Source of the DNA: Deltaproteobacteria bacterium
GTDB taxonomy: Bacteria; Desulfobacterota; DSM-4660; Desulfatiglandales; Desulfatiglandaceae
Reading direction: 5' to 3'
DNA: 64,000 bases
NCBI GenBank assembly: GCA_019307815.1
Contig: JAFDIV010000002.1
Span: forward strand, 124,001-188,000
Positions 55,170 through 63,953 of the stretch are shown here, piece by piece. The position numbers were made by a program, and so were the translations under genes. Every line of letters starts with the position of its first letter. The first letter of the stretch is position 1. A model generated the notes under the pieces. The model made no database searches. It was not told where the DNA came from and saw nothing but the letters and a program-made list of their open reading frames with translations.

Positions 55170-56549
55170 ATGGCTAAAAAGACCTGGGGCGGAAGGTTCA
55201 AAGAGGATGCCGATGAACTGGTGGATCGGTTCAATGCATCTATAGGCTTTGACCGGAGATTATATAAGGAAGATATCCAGGGAAGCATTGCTCACTGTAA
55301 GGCCCTGACAAAGGCAGGGATCTTTACCCAGCAGGACTGTGATCGTGTGATTGAGGCCCTGGGCCAGATTCAGCAAGAGCTGGACCGCGGCGAGTATCCT
55401 GATGAGAGGGCCTATGAAGATATTCATACCCTGGTTGAAAGGGCCCTGGTGGCCAAGGTAGGTGAGCTTGGTGAAAGGCTGCATACTGGAAGAAGCCGAA
55501 ATGACCAGGTAGCCCTTGATGTCCGTCTGTATGTGCGAGAGGCCATCAACCGAATCCGCTCCTTGATACGCGAGACTCAGCGGGCATTGGTGGAGCAGGC
55601 TGAAAAGCACAGTGGACTCATCATGCCAGGCTACACCCACATGCAGCGGGCACAACCTGTGCTGTTGGCACATCACCTGATGGCCTACTATGAGATGTTT
55701 GAGAGAGACTGGAGGCGTTTTGGCGAAACACTGAAGCGAACCAATGTATTGCCACTGGGCAGTGCTGCCCTGGCTGGTACCACCTTTACACTTGACCGGG
55801 AGATGATGGCACGAGAGCTGGGTTTTGAGGCCATATCTGCCAATAGCATGGATGCGGTCAGTGACAGGGACTTTATTCTGGAGTTTCTTTTTGATTGTGC
55901 AATGGTGATGATGCACCTGAGTCGTCTGAGCGAGGAGCTGGTGATTTGGTCTACAGAGGAATTCGGATTCGTGACCATCTCAGATGCCTTTTGCACGGGC
56001 AGTAGCATCATGCCTCAAAAGAAAAACCCGGACTTGCCAGAACTCATGCGAGGAAAGACAGGAAGGGTCTACGGACACCTTATATCCCTACTTACGGTCA
56101 TGAAGGCGCTCCCCCTTGCCTATAACAAGGATATGCAGGAGGACAAAGAGGCCCTATTTGACACGGTGGATACCCTGGAGCTCTGCCTGGAGGCGGCCTG
56201 CCGTCTCATAGGGGCTGTAACCTTTAATGGGGAAAAGATGAAGCAGGCAGCAAGTAATGGGTTCCTGGTGGCAACGGATTTGGCTGAGTACCTGGTTCGA
56301 AAGGGTGTGGCCTTCAGGAAATCCCATGAAATTGTGGGACAATTGGTGCTGGAGTGCCTGGAAAAGGGTAAAGAGCTACACGAACTGAGCCTGGAGGAAA
56401 TGCGCTCTCTTTGCCCATCCATTGGCGAGGACGTTTATGAATGGCTGGACCCGGCAAAGTCGGTTGAGCGAAGGAACTTGCCTGGAGGCACAGGGCCTGA
56501 TGCAGTGAGCCAATGTATTCAAAAGGCAAAAGAGGAGTTGGGGCTTTGA
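55170..56549 (+). CDS. argH: Argininosuccinate lyase
   Basis: Last arginine step, releasing fumarate. 459 residues; start MAKKTWGGRFKEDADELVDRFNAS in the family register, HTGRSRNDQVALDVRLYVR (near 107-125), THMQRAQPVLLAHH (near 155-168, catalytic His), and the superfamily signature GSSIMPQKKNPDLPE (near 277-291). It ends with TGA, and the next gene starts from a TTG overlapping that stop. Confidence 0.96.
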   Translation: MAKKTWGGRFKEDADELVDRFNASIGFDRRLYKEDIQGSIAHCKALTKAGIFTQQDCDRVIEALGQIQQELDRGEYPDERAYEDIHTLVERALVAKVGELGERLHTGRSRNDQVALDVRLYVREAINRIRSLIRETQRALVEQAEKHSGLIMPGYTHMQRAQPVLLAHHLMAYYEMFERDWRRFGETLKRTNVLPLGSAALAGTTFTLDREMMARELGFEAISANSMDAVSDRDFILEFLFDCAMVMMHLSRLSEELVIWSTEEFGFVTISDAFCTGSSIMPQKKNPDLPELMRGKTGRVYGHLISLLTVMKALPLAYNKDMQEDKEALFDTVDTLELCLEAACRLIGAVTFNGEKMKQAASNGFLVATDLAEYLVRKGVAFRKSHEIVGQLVLECLEKGKELHELSLEEMRSLCPSIGEDVYEWLDPAKSVERRNLPGGTGPDAVSQCIQKAKEELGL

Positions 56550-56998
56550 AGCCAAGGCCGATCATCTCCCTCCTTCTGTGTCTTACTATGGCCTTTTTCT
56601 TGGGCTCCTGTGGCAAAAAGGGCCCGCCCTTTGTACCCAAGAAAAGGCCGATTGCACTTGAGCTGAAAGATATCACGGTCTCATGGGTGCAAGATGGGGT
56701 GAGATTTGAAGGCAAGGTCAGAGGGCCAGGCGCTGATAAGCTCAGGAGGCCCCATGGCCTTAAGATCATGATTGAGCATGCATGGTATGGGCCCGGACAA
56801 GCACCTTGCAAGTCGTGTCCCATTGTGTTTACGAATAAGGAGGTGGTTTCCGGCACATTGGACAAAGGCAGGTCTTTTTCCTGTAGCTTGCCCCTCACCA
56901 AGAGGAGAGGAGTACATTTTTTCCAAATCAGGGTGGTAGGAGATAATGGGGTCCTAGGTCCGGTGTCAGAGAGGCTACAGTTGGTGGTGACGGACTGA
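56546..56998 (+). CDS. Small lipoprotein, LptM-like N-terminus
   Basis: 150 residues beginning from a TTG (56546) that overlaps the argH stop, with AAGAGGAG about eight bases upstream. A lipoprotein signal (IISLLLCLTMAFFLGSC) leads to CGKKGPPFVPKK, the CG-x-KGP motif of the LptM/YifL family, often found beside lysA and dapF as here. After it is a roughly 100-residue beta-rich, fibronectin-III-like domain with three further Cys, which LptM lacks. It is probably an outer-membrane lipoprotein. An ATG at 56513 inside argH would give 161 residues. Confidence 0.82.
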   Translation: MKPRPIISLLLCLTMAFFLGSCGKKGPPFVPKKRPIALELKDITVSWVQDGVRFEGKVRGPGADKLRRPHGLKIMIEHAWYGPGQAPCKSCPIVFTNKEVVSGTLDKGRSFSCSLPLTKRRGVHFFQIRVVGDNGVLGPVSERLQLVVTD

Positions 56999-57081
56999 TG
57001 GCCGCTTCTGTGAATACCCGTTCTCCTGGTTCTTTAGAAACACCGATTCTCAATACTAATGAATGGGAGTATCAGGAACAT

Positions 57082-58338
57082 ATGCATCACTTTCATTATG
57101 TAAACAATGAGCTTTACTGTGAAGAGGTCCCTGTAACACAAATAGCCACGGAGGTAGGCACCCCCTTTTATCTTTATTCTTATGCCACGCTGAAGATGCA
57201 TTTCCATGCCTTTGACGGGGCATTCCAAGACATTGCGCATCTTACCTGTTTTTCCATGAAATCCAATTCAAACCTGGCGGTCCTGAGGCTTTTTGCCCTT
57301 GAAGGAGGAGGGGTGGACATTGTTTCGGGTGGAGAGCTATATAGGGCCTTAAAGGCGGGCATAGAGCCATCCAAAATCGTGTTTTCAGGGGTGGGCAAGA
57401 GGTCCGAGGATCTGGCCTATGCCTTGGAATCGGATATCTTGATGTTCAACATCGAGTCCTCCCAAGAGATCGAGAGGTTGGATGGCGTGGCCCGGGATCT
57501 GGGCAAGAAGGCCAGAGTAGCCATTCGGGTGAATCCCGATGTGGATCCTGCCACTCATCCCTATATCTCAACAGGACTCAGGGAAAACAAGTTCGGCATA
57601 GATATCCGGCAGGCCCCTGAGCAATATGAAATGGCGGCCAAGATGAAAAACCTCCAGGTCACCGGGGTGTCTTGCCACATTGGCTCCCAGCTTACCCAGG
57701 TGGACCCCTTTGTGGAGGCCCTCAGGAGATTGTTGGACCTGGTGGATCGCCTCAAGCAGAGCGGCATCTCCATCCAATATCTTGACCTAGGAGGCGGCCT
57801 GGGCATTACCTATGAGCGGGAGGCCCCTCCCCATCCCGCCGAATATGCAAAGGCTATTAAATCCGAGGTAAAGGACAAGGATCTTGTACTGATCTTTGAG
57901 CCAGGCAGGGTAATTGCGGGCAATGCGGGCATCCTGGTCACCCAGGTGCTTTATACCAAATCAACGCCTGAGAAGAACTTTATTGTGGTGGATGCGGCCA
58001 TGAATGATTTGGTCCGGCCCAGCCTTTATTCCTCCTATCATGCCATTCAACCGGTTGTGGAGCGCCAAAGGGGAAGAATCAAGGCTGATGTGGTGGGGCC
58101 CATTTGTGAGTCCGGCGATTTTTTTGCCAAGGGCCGGGGCGTGGATGCCTATGAACCCGGCGATCTTATGGCCATCATGAGTGCCGGCGCCTATGGTTTT
58201 ACCATGGCATCAAACTACAATTCGAGGCCAAGGGTGGCGGAGGTGATGGTTTATGGGGGCCAGTATTATGTGGTAAGAAAGAGAGAAACATATGAGGATC
58301 TTATTCGGGGCGAAGTGATCCCGGATTTTATGCGCTAG
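57082..58338 (+). CDS. lysA: Diaminopimelate decarboxylase
   Basis: Makes L-lysine from meso-diaminopimelate with PLP. 418 residues from MHHFHYVNNELYCEEVPV, the standard family N-terminus; the frame is open from ATG 56998, which overlaps the lipoprotein stop and would add 28 residues. PLP Lys is in CFSMKSNSNLAVL (near 60). HIGSQL, LDLGGGLGI, EPGRVIAGNAG and CESGDFFAKGR (the active-site Cys-Glu) are all in place. First of the run lysA-dapF-dapA-dapB-dapL. Confidence 0.95.
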   Translation: MHHFHYVNNELYCEEVPVTQIATEVGTPFYLYSYATLKMHFHAFDGAFQDIAHLTCFSMKSNSNLAVLRLFALEGGGVDIVSGGELYRALKAGIEPSKIVFSGVGKRSEDLAYALESDILMFNIESSQEIERLDGVARDLGKKARVAIRVNPDVDPATHPYISTGLRENKFGIDIRQAPEQYEMAAKMKNLQVTGVSCHIGSQLTQVDPFVEALRRLLDLVDRLKQSGISIQYLDLGGGLGITYEREAPPHPAEYAKAIKSEVKDKDLVLIFEPGRVIAGNAGILVTQVLYTKSTPEKNFIVVDAAMNDLVRPSLYSSYHAIQPVVERQRGRIKADVVGPICESGDFFAKGRGVDAYEPGDLMAIMSAGAYGFTMASNYNSRPRVAEVMVYGGQYYVVRKRETYEDLIRGEVIPDFMR

Positions 58339-58351
58339 CACAGAGGTAGAT

Positions 58352-59173
58352 ATGGAGCCCATTGAATTTTGGAAGATGAATGGAAGCGGCAATGACTTTA
58401 TCCTTATTGACAACCGAGAGGGGAAAATAAGTGAGCAAGACATGCCCAACCTGGTTTTGAAGAGCTGCAGGCGCAGGGCCTCTGTGGGTGCTGATGGGGT
58501 GATCTTTGTTACCAAGTCCAAGATCTATGACTTTGCGTGGCGGTTTTTCAACGCCGATGGTGGGGAGGTGGAAATGTGCGGTAACGGCAGCCGGTGTGTA
58601 TGCCGTTTCGCCTACTTAAAGGGTATTGCCGGGCCGAAAATGACCTTTGAGACCCTGGCAGGGCCTATCTCAGGTGAGGTGAAGGGCCGTTTTGTCAAGG
58701 TCCTGATGCCCTTGCCAAAGGGGCTTCAGTTGGATCTGGATCTGGACAGGGCCCCTTCGTGGAAGACCCTGGACTTTGTGAACACGGGTGTTCCCCATGT
58801 GGTTGTGGGTGTGGATGATCTGGAACATCATCCTGTAAAGGAAGAGGGCAGGGCCCTGCGCTACCATGAATATTTTGCTCCTGAAGGGACCAATGCGGAT
58901 TTCGTACGAGTTGTGGCCCAAGACCTCATAGAGATGAGAACCTATGAAAGAGGGGTGGAGGACGAGACCCTGGCATGTGGGACAGGTGCCATCGCCTCTG
59001 CCTTGGTGAGCGCTGAACGTGGCCTGGTAAAACCCCCCATAAAGGTGAAGACCAGAGGCGGCGAGATCCTTACCATCACGTTCAAAAAGAGAGGGGATCA
59101 GTTTCAAGAGGTATGGATGGAAGGGGGTACCGCTATCGTCTATGAGGGCAAACTTCATGAGGAGGCCCTTTGA
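58352..59173 (+). CDS. dapF: Diaminopimelate epimerase
   Basis: Interconverts LL- and meso-diaminopimelate with two catalytic cysteines. 273 residues; WKMNGSGNDFILIDN at the start, first Cys in EMCGNGSRCVCRFA (near 72-75), second in ETLACGTGAIAS (near 209). PCR-independent PLP-free racemase fold. It supplies meso-DAP both for lysine (lysA just upstream, 13 bases) and for cell-wall peptidoglycan. Confidence 0.95.
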   Translation: MEPIEFWKMNGSGNDFILIDNREGKISEQDMPNLVLKSCRRRASVGADGVIFVTKSKIYDFAWRFFNADGGEVEMCGNGSRCVCRFAYLKGIAGPKMTFETLAGPISGEVKGRFVKVLMPLPKGLQLDLDLDRAPSWKTLDFVNTGVPHVVVGVDDLEHHPVKEEGRALRYHEYFAPEGTNADFVRVVAQDLIEMRTYERGVEDETLACGTGAIASALVSAERGLVKPPIKVKTRGGEILTITFKKRGDQFQEVWMEGGTAIVYEGKLHEEAL

Positions 59174-59251
59174 CCCGGCTTAGCCTGTTAAGGGCGGACA
59201 CACACTGAGGATTCTGGGCTGCTTTGTTTAAGATCGAACGGGACGGACTGA

Positions 59252-59285
59252 ATAAACCAGATAAACCAGATAAACCAGATAAACC
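59252..59285 (+). repeat. Tandem repeat, 9-base unit ATAAACCAG, about 3.8 copies
   Basis: Three perfect ATAAACCAG units plus ATAAACC lie immediately upstream of the dapA ribosome site (AAGGAGG). Copy-number slippage could alter leader length. Confidence 0.85.
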
Positions 59286-59303
59286 TTAATTAAGGAGGTT
59301 GTT

Positions 59304-60176
59304 ATGTTTAAAGGTTCGATAGTGGCAATTGTCACGCCATTTAAGGATGGAAAAGTCGATGAAGAGGCCTATAGGGAATTGATCGAATTTCAAATAGAGA
59401 ACGGAACAAGCGCCATTGTACCGTGTGGTACCACGGGAGAGTCGGCCACCCTGAATATGGAAGAACATGCCCGGGTGATTGATATTGCCATAGAGGCGGT
59501 CAACAAGCGGGTGCCGGTCATTGCAGGGACAGGGGGCAACAGCACCAATGAGGCCATTGAATTGACCGCGCATGCCAAGAAGGCAGGGGCTGACGCGACA
59601 CTTCAGGTAACACCATACTATAATAAGCCCACCCAGGAGGGACTGTATCAGCATTTCAAGGCCATTGCAGAGGCGGTTCCGCTGCCTCAGGTGTTGTATA
59701 ACGTTCCAGGCCGCACCAGTGTAAACATGCTGCCTGAGACCGTCGCCCGCCTTGCAGAGCTTCCCGAGGTCGTGGCCATTAAGGAGGCCTCAGGCAATCT
59801 GGGGCAGATGGCGGAGATTGTGAATCTGGCCGGCGATAAGATCACACTGCTTTCAGGGGACGATAATCTCACGCTTCCCATCCTGGCCCTGGGAGGAAAA
59901 GGCGTCGTCTCGGTAGTTGCCAACATTGTACCTAAGGATACGGCTGACATGGTGGCGGCCTGGGAACAGGGCCAGGTGGACAAGGCGAGAGAAATGTTTT
60001 ACAAGCTCTTGCCCCTGTGTAAGGCCATGTTTTTTGAGACCAACCCCATTCCCGTGAAAACCTCTTTGGCTTTGATGGGAAAGATTAAAGAGGAGATGAG
60101 GCTTCCCCTCTGCTCCATGTCCCCGGCTAACTTGGAGAGGTTGAAGAAGGTATTGGGTGAATATGGGTTAATTTAA
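59304..60176 (+). CDS. dapA: 4-hydroxy-tetrahydrodipicolinate synthase
   Basis: Condenses pyruvate with aspartate semialdehyde, the first committed step to lysine and DAP. 290 residues; CGTTGESATLN (near 42-52), the catalytic Tyr in TPYYNKPTQEGLY (near 131-143) and the Schiff-base Lys in VVAIKEASGNLGQM (near 161). The AAGGAGG site is strong. Lysine feedback may occur but the residues were not checked. Confidence 0.96.
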   Translation: MFKGSIVAIVTPFKDGKVDEEAYRELIEFQIENGTSAIVPCGTTGESATLNMEEHARVIDIAIEAVNKRVPVIAGTGGNSTNEAIELTAHAKKAGADATLQVTPYYNKPTQEGLYQHFKAIAEAVPLPQVLYNVPGRTSVNMLPETVARLAELPEVVAIKEASGNLGQMAEIVNLAGDKITLLSGDDNLTLPILALGGKGVVSVVANIVPKDTADMVAAWEQGQVDKAREMFYKLLPLCKAMFFETNPIPVKTSLALMGKIKEEMRLPLCSMSPANLERLKKVLGEYGLI

Positions 60177-60178
60177 AA

Positions 60179-60276
60179 ACAGGTTCAAGGCGTGAGGCTT
60201 AAGGCACGAGGTGAAAGGTCAAGCAAGGGGATAATGTTGCCTTGAGCTTAGAGCCTAAGGCCTGACGCCTAAAGCC
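60179..60276. repeat. Imperfect inverted repeat between dapA and dapB
   Basis: AGGCGTGAGGCTTAAGGC (60188-60205) and GCCTAAGGCCTGACGCCT (60253-60270) are inverted copies matching at 15 of 18 positions. A GGTTCAAGG start (60182) links it to the repeat before argF. The RNA would form a long stem. Confidence 0.7.
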
Positions 60277-60294
60277 TTTCAATGGAGGGCTGGT

Positions 60295-61101
60295 ATGTTA
60301 AAGGTTCTAGTGGCTGGAGCTGCAGGACGAATGGGCAAACGGATCGTGGCCATGGTGGCTGAAAATCCCCGCACAGAACTGGCCGGTGCTTTTGAGCGAC
60401 CTGACCATGAGAGTGTAAACGAGGATGTGGGCGTGGTTGCCGGCATCGGAGAGCTGGGCGTAACCATAGCGCCGGGGCTTGACCAAGTGATTGAAAAGTG
60501 CGATGTGCTCATTGATTTTACCACACCGGAGGCGACCCTTGCCAACCTGAGGACGGCCGTCCAAAAGGGCTTGGCAATGGTCATAGGGACAACGGGCATC
60601 AGTGGGGAGGCCCTTGATGAGGCGGAACAATTGGCCAGGAAGATCCGGTGTGTCATGGCGCCTAACATGAGTGTGGGTGTGAACGTGATGTTCAAGATAG
60701 CCGAAGAGATGGCTGAGATCTTGGGTGATGAATATGATATGGAGATCTTAGAGGTGCACCATCGTTTCAAAAAAGATGCACCCAGTGGGACGGCCATGAA
60801 GCTGGCCAGGATACTGGCCGAGGCCACTGGAAGGGATCTGGAAAAGGCGGGGGTGTACGAGCGTAAGGGCTTTATAGGTGAAAGGACAAAGGATGAAATC
60901 GGAATACAGACATGGCGGGCCGGCGATATCGCCGGTGAGCATACCATATTGTTCGGAGGAATCGGAGAGAGGCTGGAATTGATTCATAGGGCTCACAGCC
61001 GCGACAACTTTGCCCGGGGAGCTGTGAGGGCGGCCCTATGGGTGGCTGAACAACCTGTTGGTCTCTATGATATGCAGGATGTGTTGGGGTTGAAGGACTA
61101 A
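60295..61101 (+). CDS. dapB: 4-hydroxy-tetrahydrodipicolinate reductase
   Basis: Reduces the DapA product with NAD(P)H to tetrahydrodipicolinate. 268 residues; the Rossmann VAGAAGRMGKRIVAMV (near 6-21), GTTGISGEAL (near 101), and the catalytic EVHHRFKKDAPSGTA (near 154-168) are complete. GGAGGG lies upstream of the ATG. Confidence 0.96.
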   Translation: MLKVLVAGAAGRMGKRIVAMVAENPRTELAGAFERPDHESVNEDVGVVAGIGELGVTIAPGLDQVIEKCDVLIDFTTPEATLANLRTAVQKGLAMVIGTTGISGEALDEAEQLARKIRCVMAPNMSVGVNVMFKIAEEMAEILGDEYDMEILEVHHRFKKDAPSGTAMKLARILAEATGRDLEKAGVYERKGFIGERTKDEIGIQTWRAGDIAGEHTILFGGIGERLELIHRAHSRDNFARGAVRAALWVAEQPVGLYDMQDVLGLKD

Positions 61102-61273
61102 TAGGATTCAGGAGCTAGGAGTTAGAAGTCAGAAGGTGATTAGGTTGAAGGGGCTAACAATCTTCGGCCTAATAGCCTAGAAATTTCTGAGCTGTGATAT
61201 TTATCATCTTAGATTTATGCCTTCAGAAATGAGCTAAAGCTCCAGTTAACCTTGATGCGAGGAAGGTTTTAGA

Positions 61274-62446
61274 ATGGGAGATTTTTTTGAAAGAGCAGAA
61301 CGGCTGAAAAAATTGCCGCCTTATTTGTTTAAGGCCATTGATGAGAAAAAGGCAGAGGTAAAGGCAAAGGGCGTTGACATCATTGATTTGGGTGTGGGGG
61401 ACCCGGATCTCCCCACACCACCTCACATTGTGGAGGAGATGAAGCGGGCAGCCGAAGACCCGGCTAATCACCGCTATCCCTCATATTCTGGTATGAGGGA
61501 GTTTAGAGAGGTAGTGGCAGAGTGGTATGAGAAGCGCTTCGGGGTGAGCCTTGATCCGGATCAGGAGGTTGTCTCCCTTATTGGCAGTAAGGAGGGAATC
61601 GCCCATTTTCCCTTGGCCTTTGTCAACCCAGGAGACGTGGTACTAGTACCATCGCCCTCATACCCGGTTTATCACATTTCCACCCTTTTTGCCGGTGGCC
61701 GGTCCTATTTTATGCCGCTTACAGAAGAAAAGGACTTCTTGCCTGATCTGGATGCCCTACCTGCAGATGTGTTGGACAAGGCGCGGGTTATGTTCATCAA
61801 TTATCCTAACAATCCCACCTCTGCAGTGGCAGACCTGGGTTTTTTCGAGAGGGTGGTCCGGTTTGCAAAGAAACACGGCATTATTGTCTGCCATGATGCG
61901 GCTTACACGGAAATGGCCTTTGATGGTTACAAGCCCCCCAGCTTTCTGGAGGTGGATGGGGCCAAGGATGTGGGGATCGAGTTTCATTCCCTTTCCAAGA
62001 CCTACAATATGACGGGCTGGCGCATAGGGTTTGCAGTGGGCAACAAGGAGGCAGTGGGGGCCCTGGGTGCGGTAAAGAGCAATATTGATTCAGGGGTGTT
62101 CCAGGCAGTGCAGGTTGCAGGTATCCGGGCTCTCAGAGGATCCCAGGATTGCGTGGAACAAATGAGGCGGATTTATCAAGAAAGACGCGATCTGATGGTG
62201 GCAGGTCTTTCTGAGGCAGGCTTTGATCTTCGAATGCCCATGGCAACCTTTTATCTGTGGGTGAAGACCCCTGAGGGTTACAGTTCGGCCGAGATTACAA
62301 CCAGGCTCTTGGAAGAAGCAGGCGTGGTGGTAACCCCTGGCAACGGCTTTGGAGAGCCAGGGGAAGGGTATTTCAGGATCGCCTTGACCCAAGACAAGTC
62401 TCGGCTGGCCGAGGCCATTGAAAGAATAAAGGCAATGCACCTATAG
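61274..62446 (+). CDS. dapL: LL-diaminopimelate aminotransferase
   Basis: Converts tetrahydrodipicolinate directly to LL-diaminopimelate with glutamate, bypassing the succinyl or acetyl route (dapC/D/E). 390 residues of class I aminotransferase: [20 protein letters not shown] at the N-terminus, [11 protein letters not shown] (near 39-49), [10 protein letters not shown] (near 178) and the PLP Lys in [17 protein letters not shown] (near 238). Position directly after dapB in a lysine run makes DapL far more likely than a generic aspartate aminotransferase. Confidence 0.92.
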   Translation: MGDFFERAERLKKLPPYLFKAIDEKKAEVKAKGVDIIDLGVGDPDLPTPPHIVEEMKRAAEDPANHRYPSYSGMREFREVVAEWYEKRFGVSLDPDQEVVSLIGSKEGIAHFPLAFVNPGDVVLVPSPSYPVYHISTLFAGGRSYFMPLTEEKDFLPDLDALPADVLDKARVMFINYPNNPTSAVADLGFFERVVRFAKKHGIIVCHDAAYTEMAFDGYKPPSFLEVDGAKDVGIEFHSLSKTYNMTGWRIGFAVGNKEAVGALGAVKSNIDSGVFQAVQVAGIRALRGSQDCVEQMRRIYQERRDLMVAGLSEAGFDLRMPMATFYLWVKTPEGYSSAEITTRLLEEAGVVVTPGNGFGEPGEGYFRIALTQDKSRLAEAIERIKAMHL

Positions 62447-62473
62447 GCCTTGCTCCGCCACAATGTCTTGGTC

Positions 62474-62974
62474 ATGCAAATGGAACGAGTATACATAGGC
62501 ATTGGCTCCAATCTGGGCGACAAACGGGCCAACTGCATGAAGGCCATTGAACTGATGGACCTGGCAGAAGGATGCAGGGTCAAGGCCAAATCCCGATTTT
62601 ACAGGACAGAGCCGGTAGGTGTTCAGGATCAGGACTGGTATTTGAATGGGGTGATCTCCCTGGATACCAGTCTTTTACCTGGGAACCTGATGGGCGAGCT
62701 GCTTGCCATTGAAAAGCAGCTCGGGAGAAAGCGAGAGAAGAAATGGGACTCCCGTGCCATTGATCTGGATATCTTGTTTTTTGGCCAGCGAATTATTTCC
62801 GAGCCGGATCTAGAGATCCCGCACCCAAGGCTTCATCTGAGGCGATTCGTTTTGGTGCCGCTGGCCGACCTTGCTCCTGATTTTGTGCACCCCGTGCTGG
62901 GCCTGAAGGTCAAGGAGCTACTCAAACAATGCCCTACAGAGGGGCAGGCAGTGACTCTAATGGAGGAATTCTAA
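62474..62974 (+). CDS. folK: 2-amino-4-hydroxy-6-hydroxymethyldihydropteridine pyrophosphokinase
   Basis: Folate-pathway kinase that pyrophosphorylates the pterin. 166 residues from ATG 62474 (62480 also possible; neither has a good ribosome site, so coupling to dapL, 27 bases upstream, is likely). Motifs: YIGIGSNLGDKRAN, FYRTEPVGVQDQDWYLN, the metal-binding DSRAIDLDILFFG (near 96-108) and IPHPRLHLRRFVLVPLADL. Confidence 0.94.
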   Translation: MQMERVYIGIGSNLGDKRANCMKAIELMDLAEGCRVKAKSRFYRTEPVGVQDQDWYLNGVISLDTSLLPGNLMGELLAIEKQLGRKREKKWDSRAIDLDILFFGQRIISEPDLEIPHPRLHLRRFVLVPLADLAPDFVHPVLGLKVKELLKQCPTEGQAVTLMEEF

Positions 62975-63220
62975 ATGCGTCTTATCATTTTGGCCATCCT
63001 CCTTTATTTGCTCTACCGGGTGCTCCGAAGCTATCTCGGCAAGGCAAAGCCCTTGGATCGTCGCCAAGGAGGAGGAGAAGTCAGTGATATGGTTCAAGAT
63101 CCTGTGTGCAAGACATTTATCCATGTCAGGGATGCGGAAAAGAGGGTGATAAATGGGCAGACCTATTACTTTTGCAGCAAGGAGTGCGCTGAGCGATTCC
63201 TGTTAGAACAAAAGAGATAG
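62975..63220 (+). CDS. Membrane-anchored YHS/TRASH-domain protein
   Basis: 81 residues: an N-terminal transmembrane helix (LIILAILLYLLYRVL) and a YHS-type metal-binding domain with DPVCKTFIHVRDA and YYFCSKECAERFL (Cys near 45, 67 and 71). Resembles the PP0621 family of small metal-binding proteins; probably handles a soft metal such as copper. It starts right after the folK stop. Confidence 0.88.
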   Translation: MRLIILAILLYLLYRVLRSYLGKAKPLDRRQGGGEVSDMVQDPVCKTFIHVRDAEKRVINGQTYYFCSKECAERFLLEQKR

Positions 63221-63308
63221 GGCCGGGAGAGGGATAAGTAACCCTCTTTGGCGGCAAAGAGAATTTTTTGGCGAGACCATCATCGTGTGATCATGGGAAG
63301 GAGGGATT

Positions 63309-63953
63309 ATGAAGTTTTTCATTGACACAGCGAATATTGAGGAGATCAAGAAGGCCAATGACCTTGGGCTGCTGGACGGAGTGACCACAAACCCTACCCT
63401 GATTTCCAGGGAGGGCAGGGGGGATTTCAAGGCCCTGTTAAAGGAGATTTGTGATATCGTGGATGGACCGGTGAACGCCGAGGTGGTAAGCCTTGATGCG
63501 CCCGGCATGATTAAAGAGGCCCAAGATTTGGCGAAATTGGCCGATAATATTGTTATCAAGATCCCCTTGATCGAGGAGGGCCTAAAGGCAGTTAAGGCGC
63601 TCACGGCCGAAGGCATTAAGACAAATGTTACCTTGTGTTTTTCCCCTGTCCAGGCGCTCATGGCTGCCAAGGCCGGGGCTTCTTATATCAGCCCATTTGT
63701 GGGGAGGCTTGATGACATCAGTCACCGGGGCATGGATCTTGTGGAACAGATCGTGACCATATATGAAAATTATGGATATGATACGGAGATCATCGTGGCC
63801 AGCATACGCAATCCAGTACATGTGCTGGATGCTGCGCTTATGGGCGCAGACATTGCCACTATTCCTTATAAGGTAATGCAGCAATTGATCAAACACCCCT
63901 TGACAGATATTGGCCTCAACAAGTTTCTGGAGGACTGGAAAAAACTGGGATAA
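63309..63953 (+). CDS. fsa: Fructose-6-phosphate aldolase / small transaldolase
   Basis: 214 residues of the Fsa/TalC group: [18 protein letters not shown] and [10 protein letters not shown] at the N-terminus, Schiff-base Lys in [15 protein letters not shown] (near 83-86), [22 protein letters not shown], and [10 protein letters not shown]. It either cleaves fructose-6-phosphate or acts as the transaldolase of the pentose-phosphate pathway; sequence by eye favours small transaldolase, common in anaerobes. Strong GGAGGG ribosome site. Confidence 0.92.
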   Translation: MKFFIDTANIEEIKKANDLGLLDGVTTNPTLISREGRGDFKALLKEICDIVDGPVNAEVVSLDAPGMIKEAQDLAKLADNIVIKIPLIEEGLKAVKALTAEGIKTNVTLCFSPVQALMAAKAGASYISPFVGRLDDISHRGMDLVEQIVTIYENYGYDTEIIVASIRNPVHVLDAALMGADIATIPYKVMQQLIKHPLTDIGLNKFLEDWKKLG

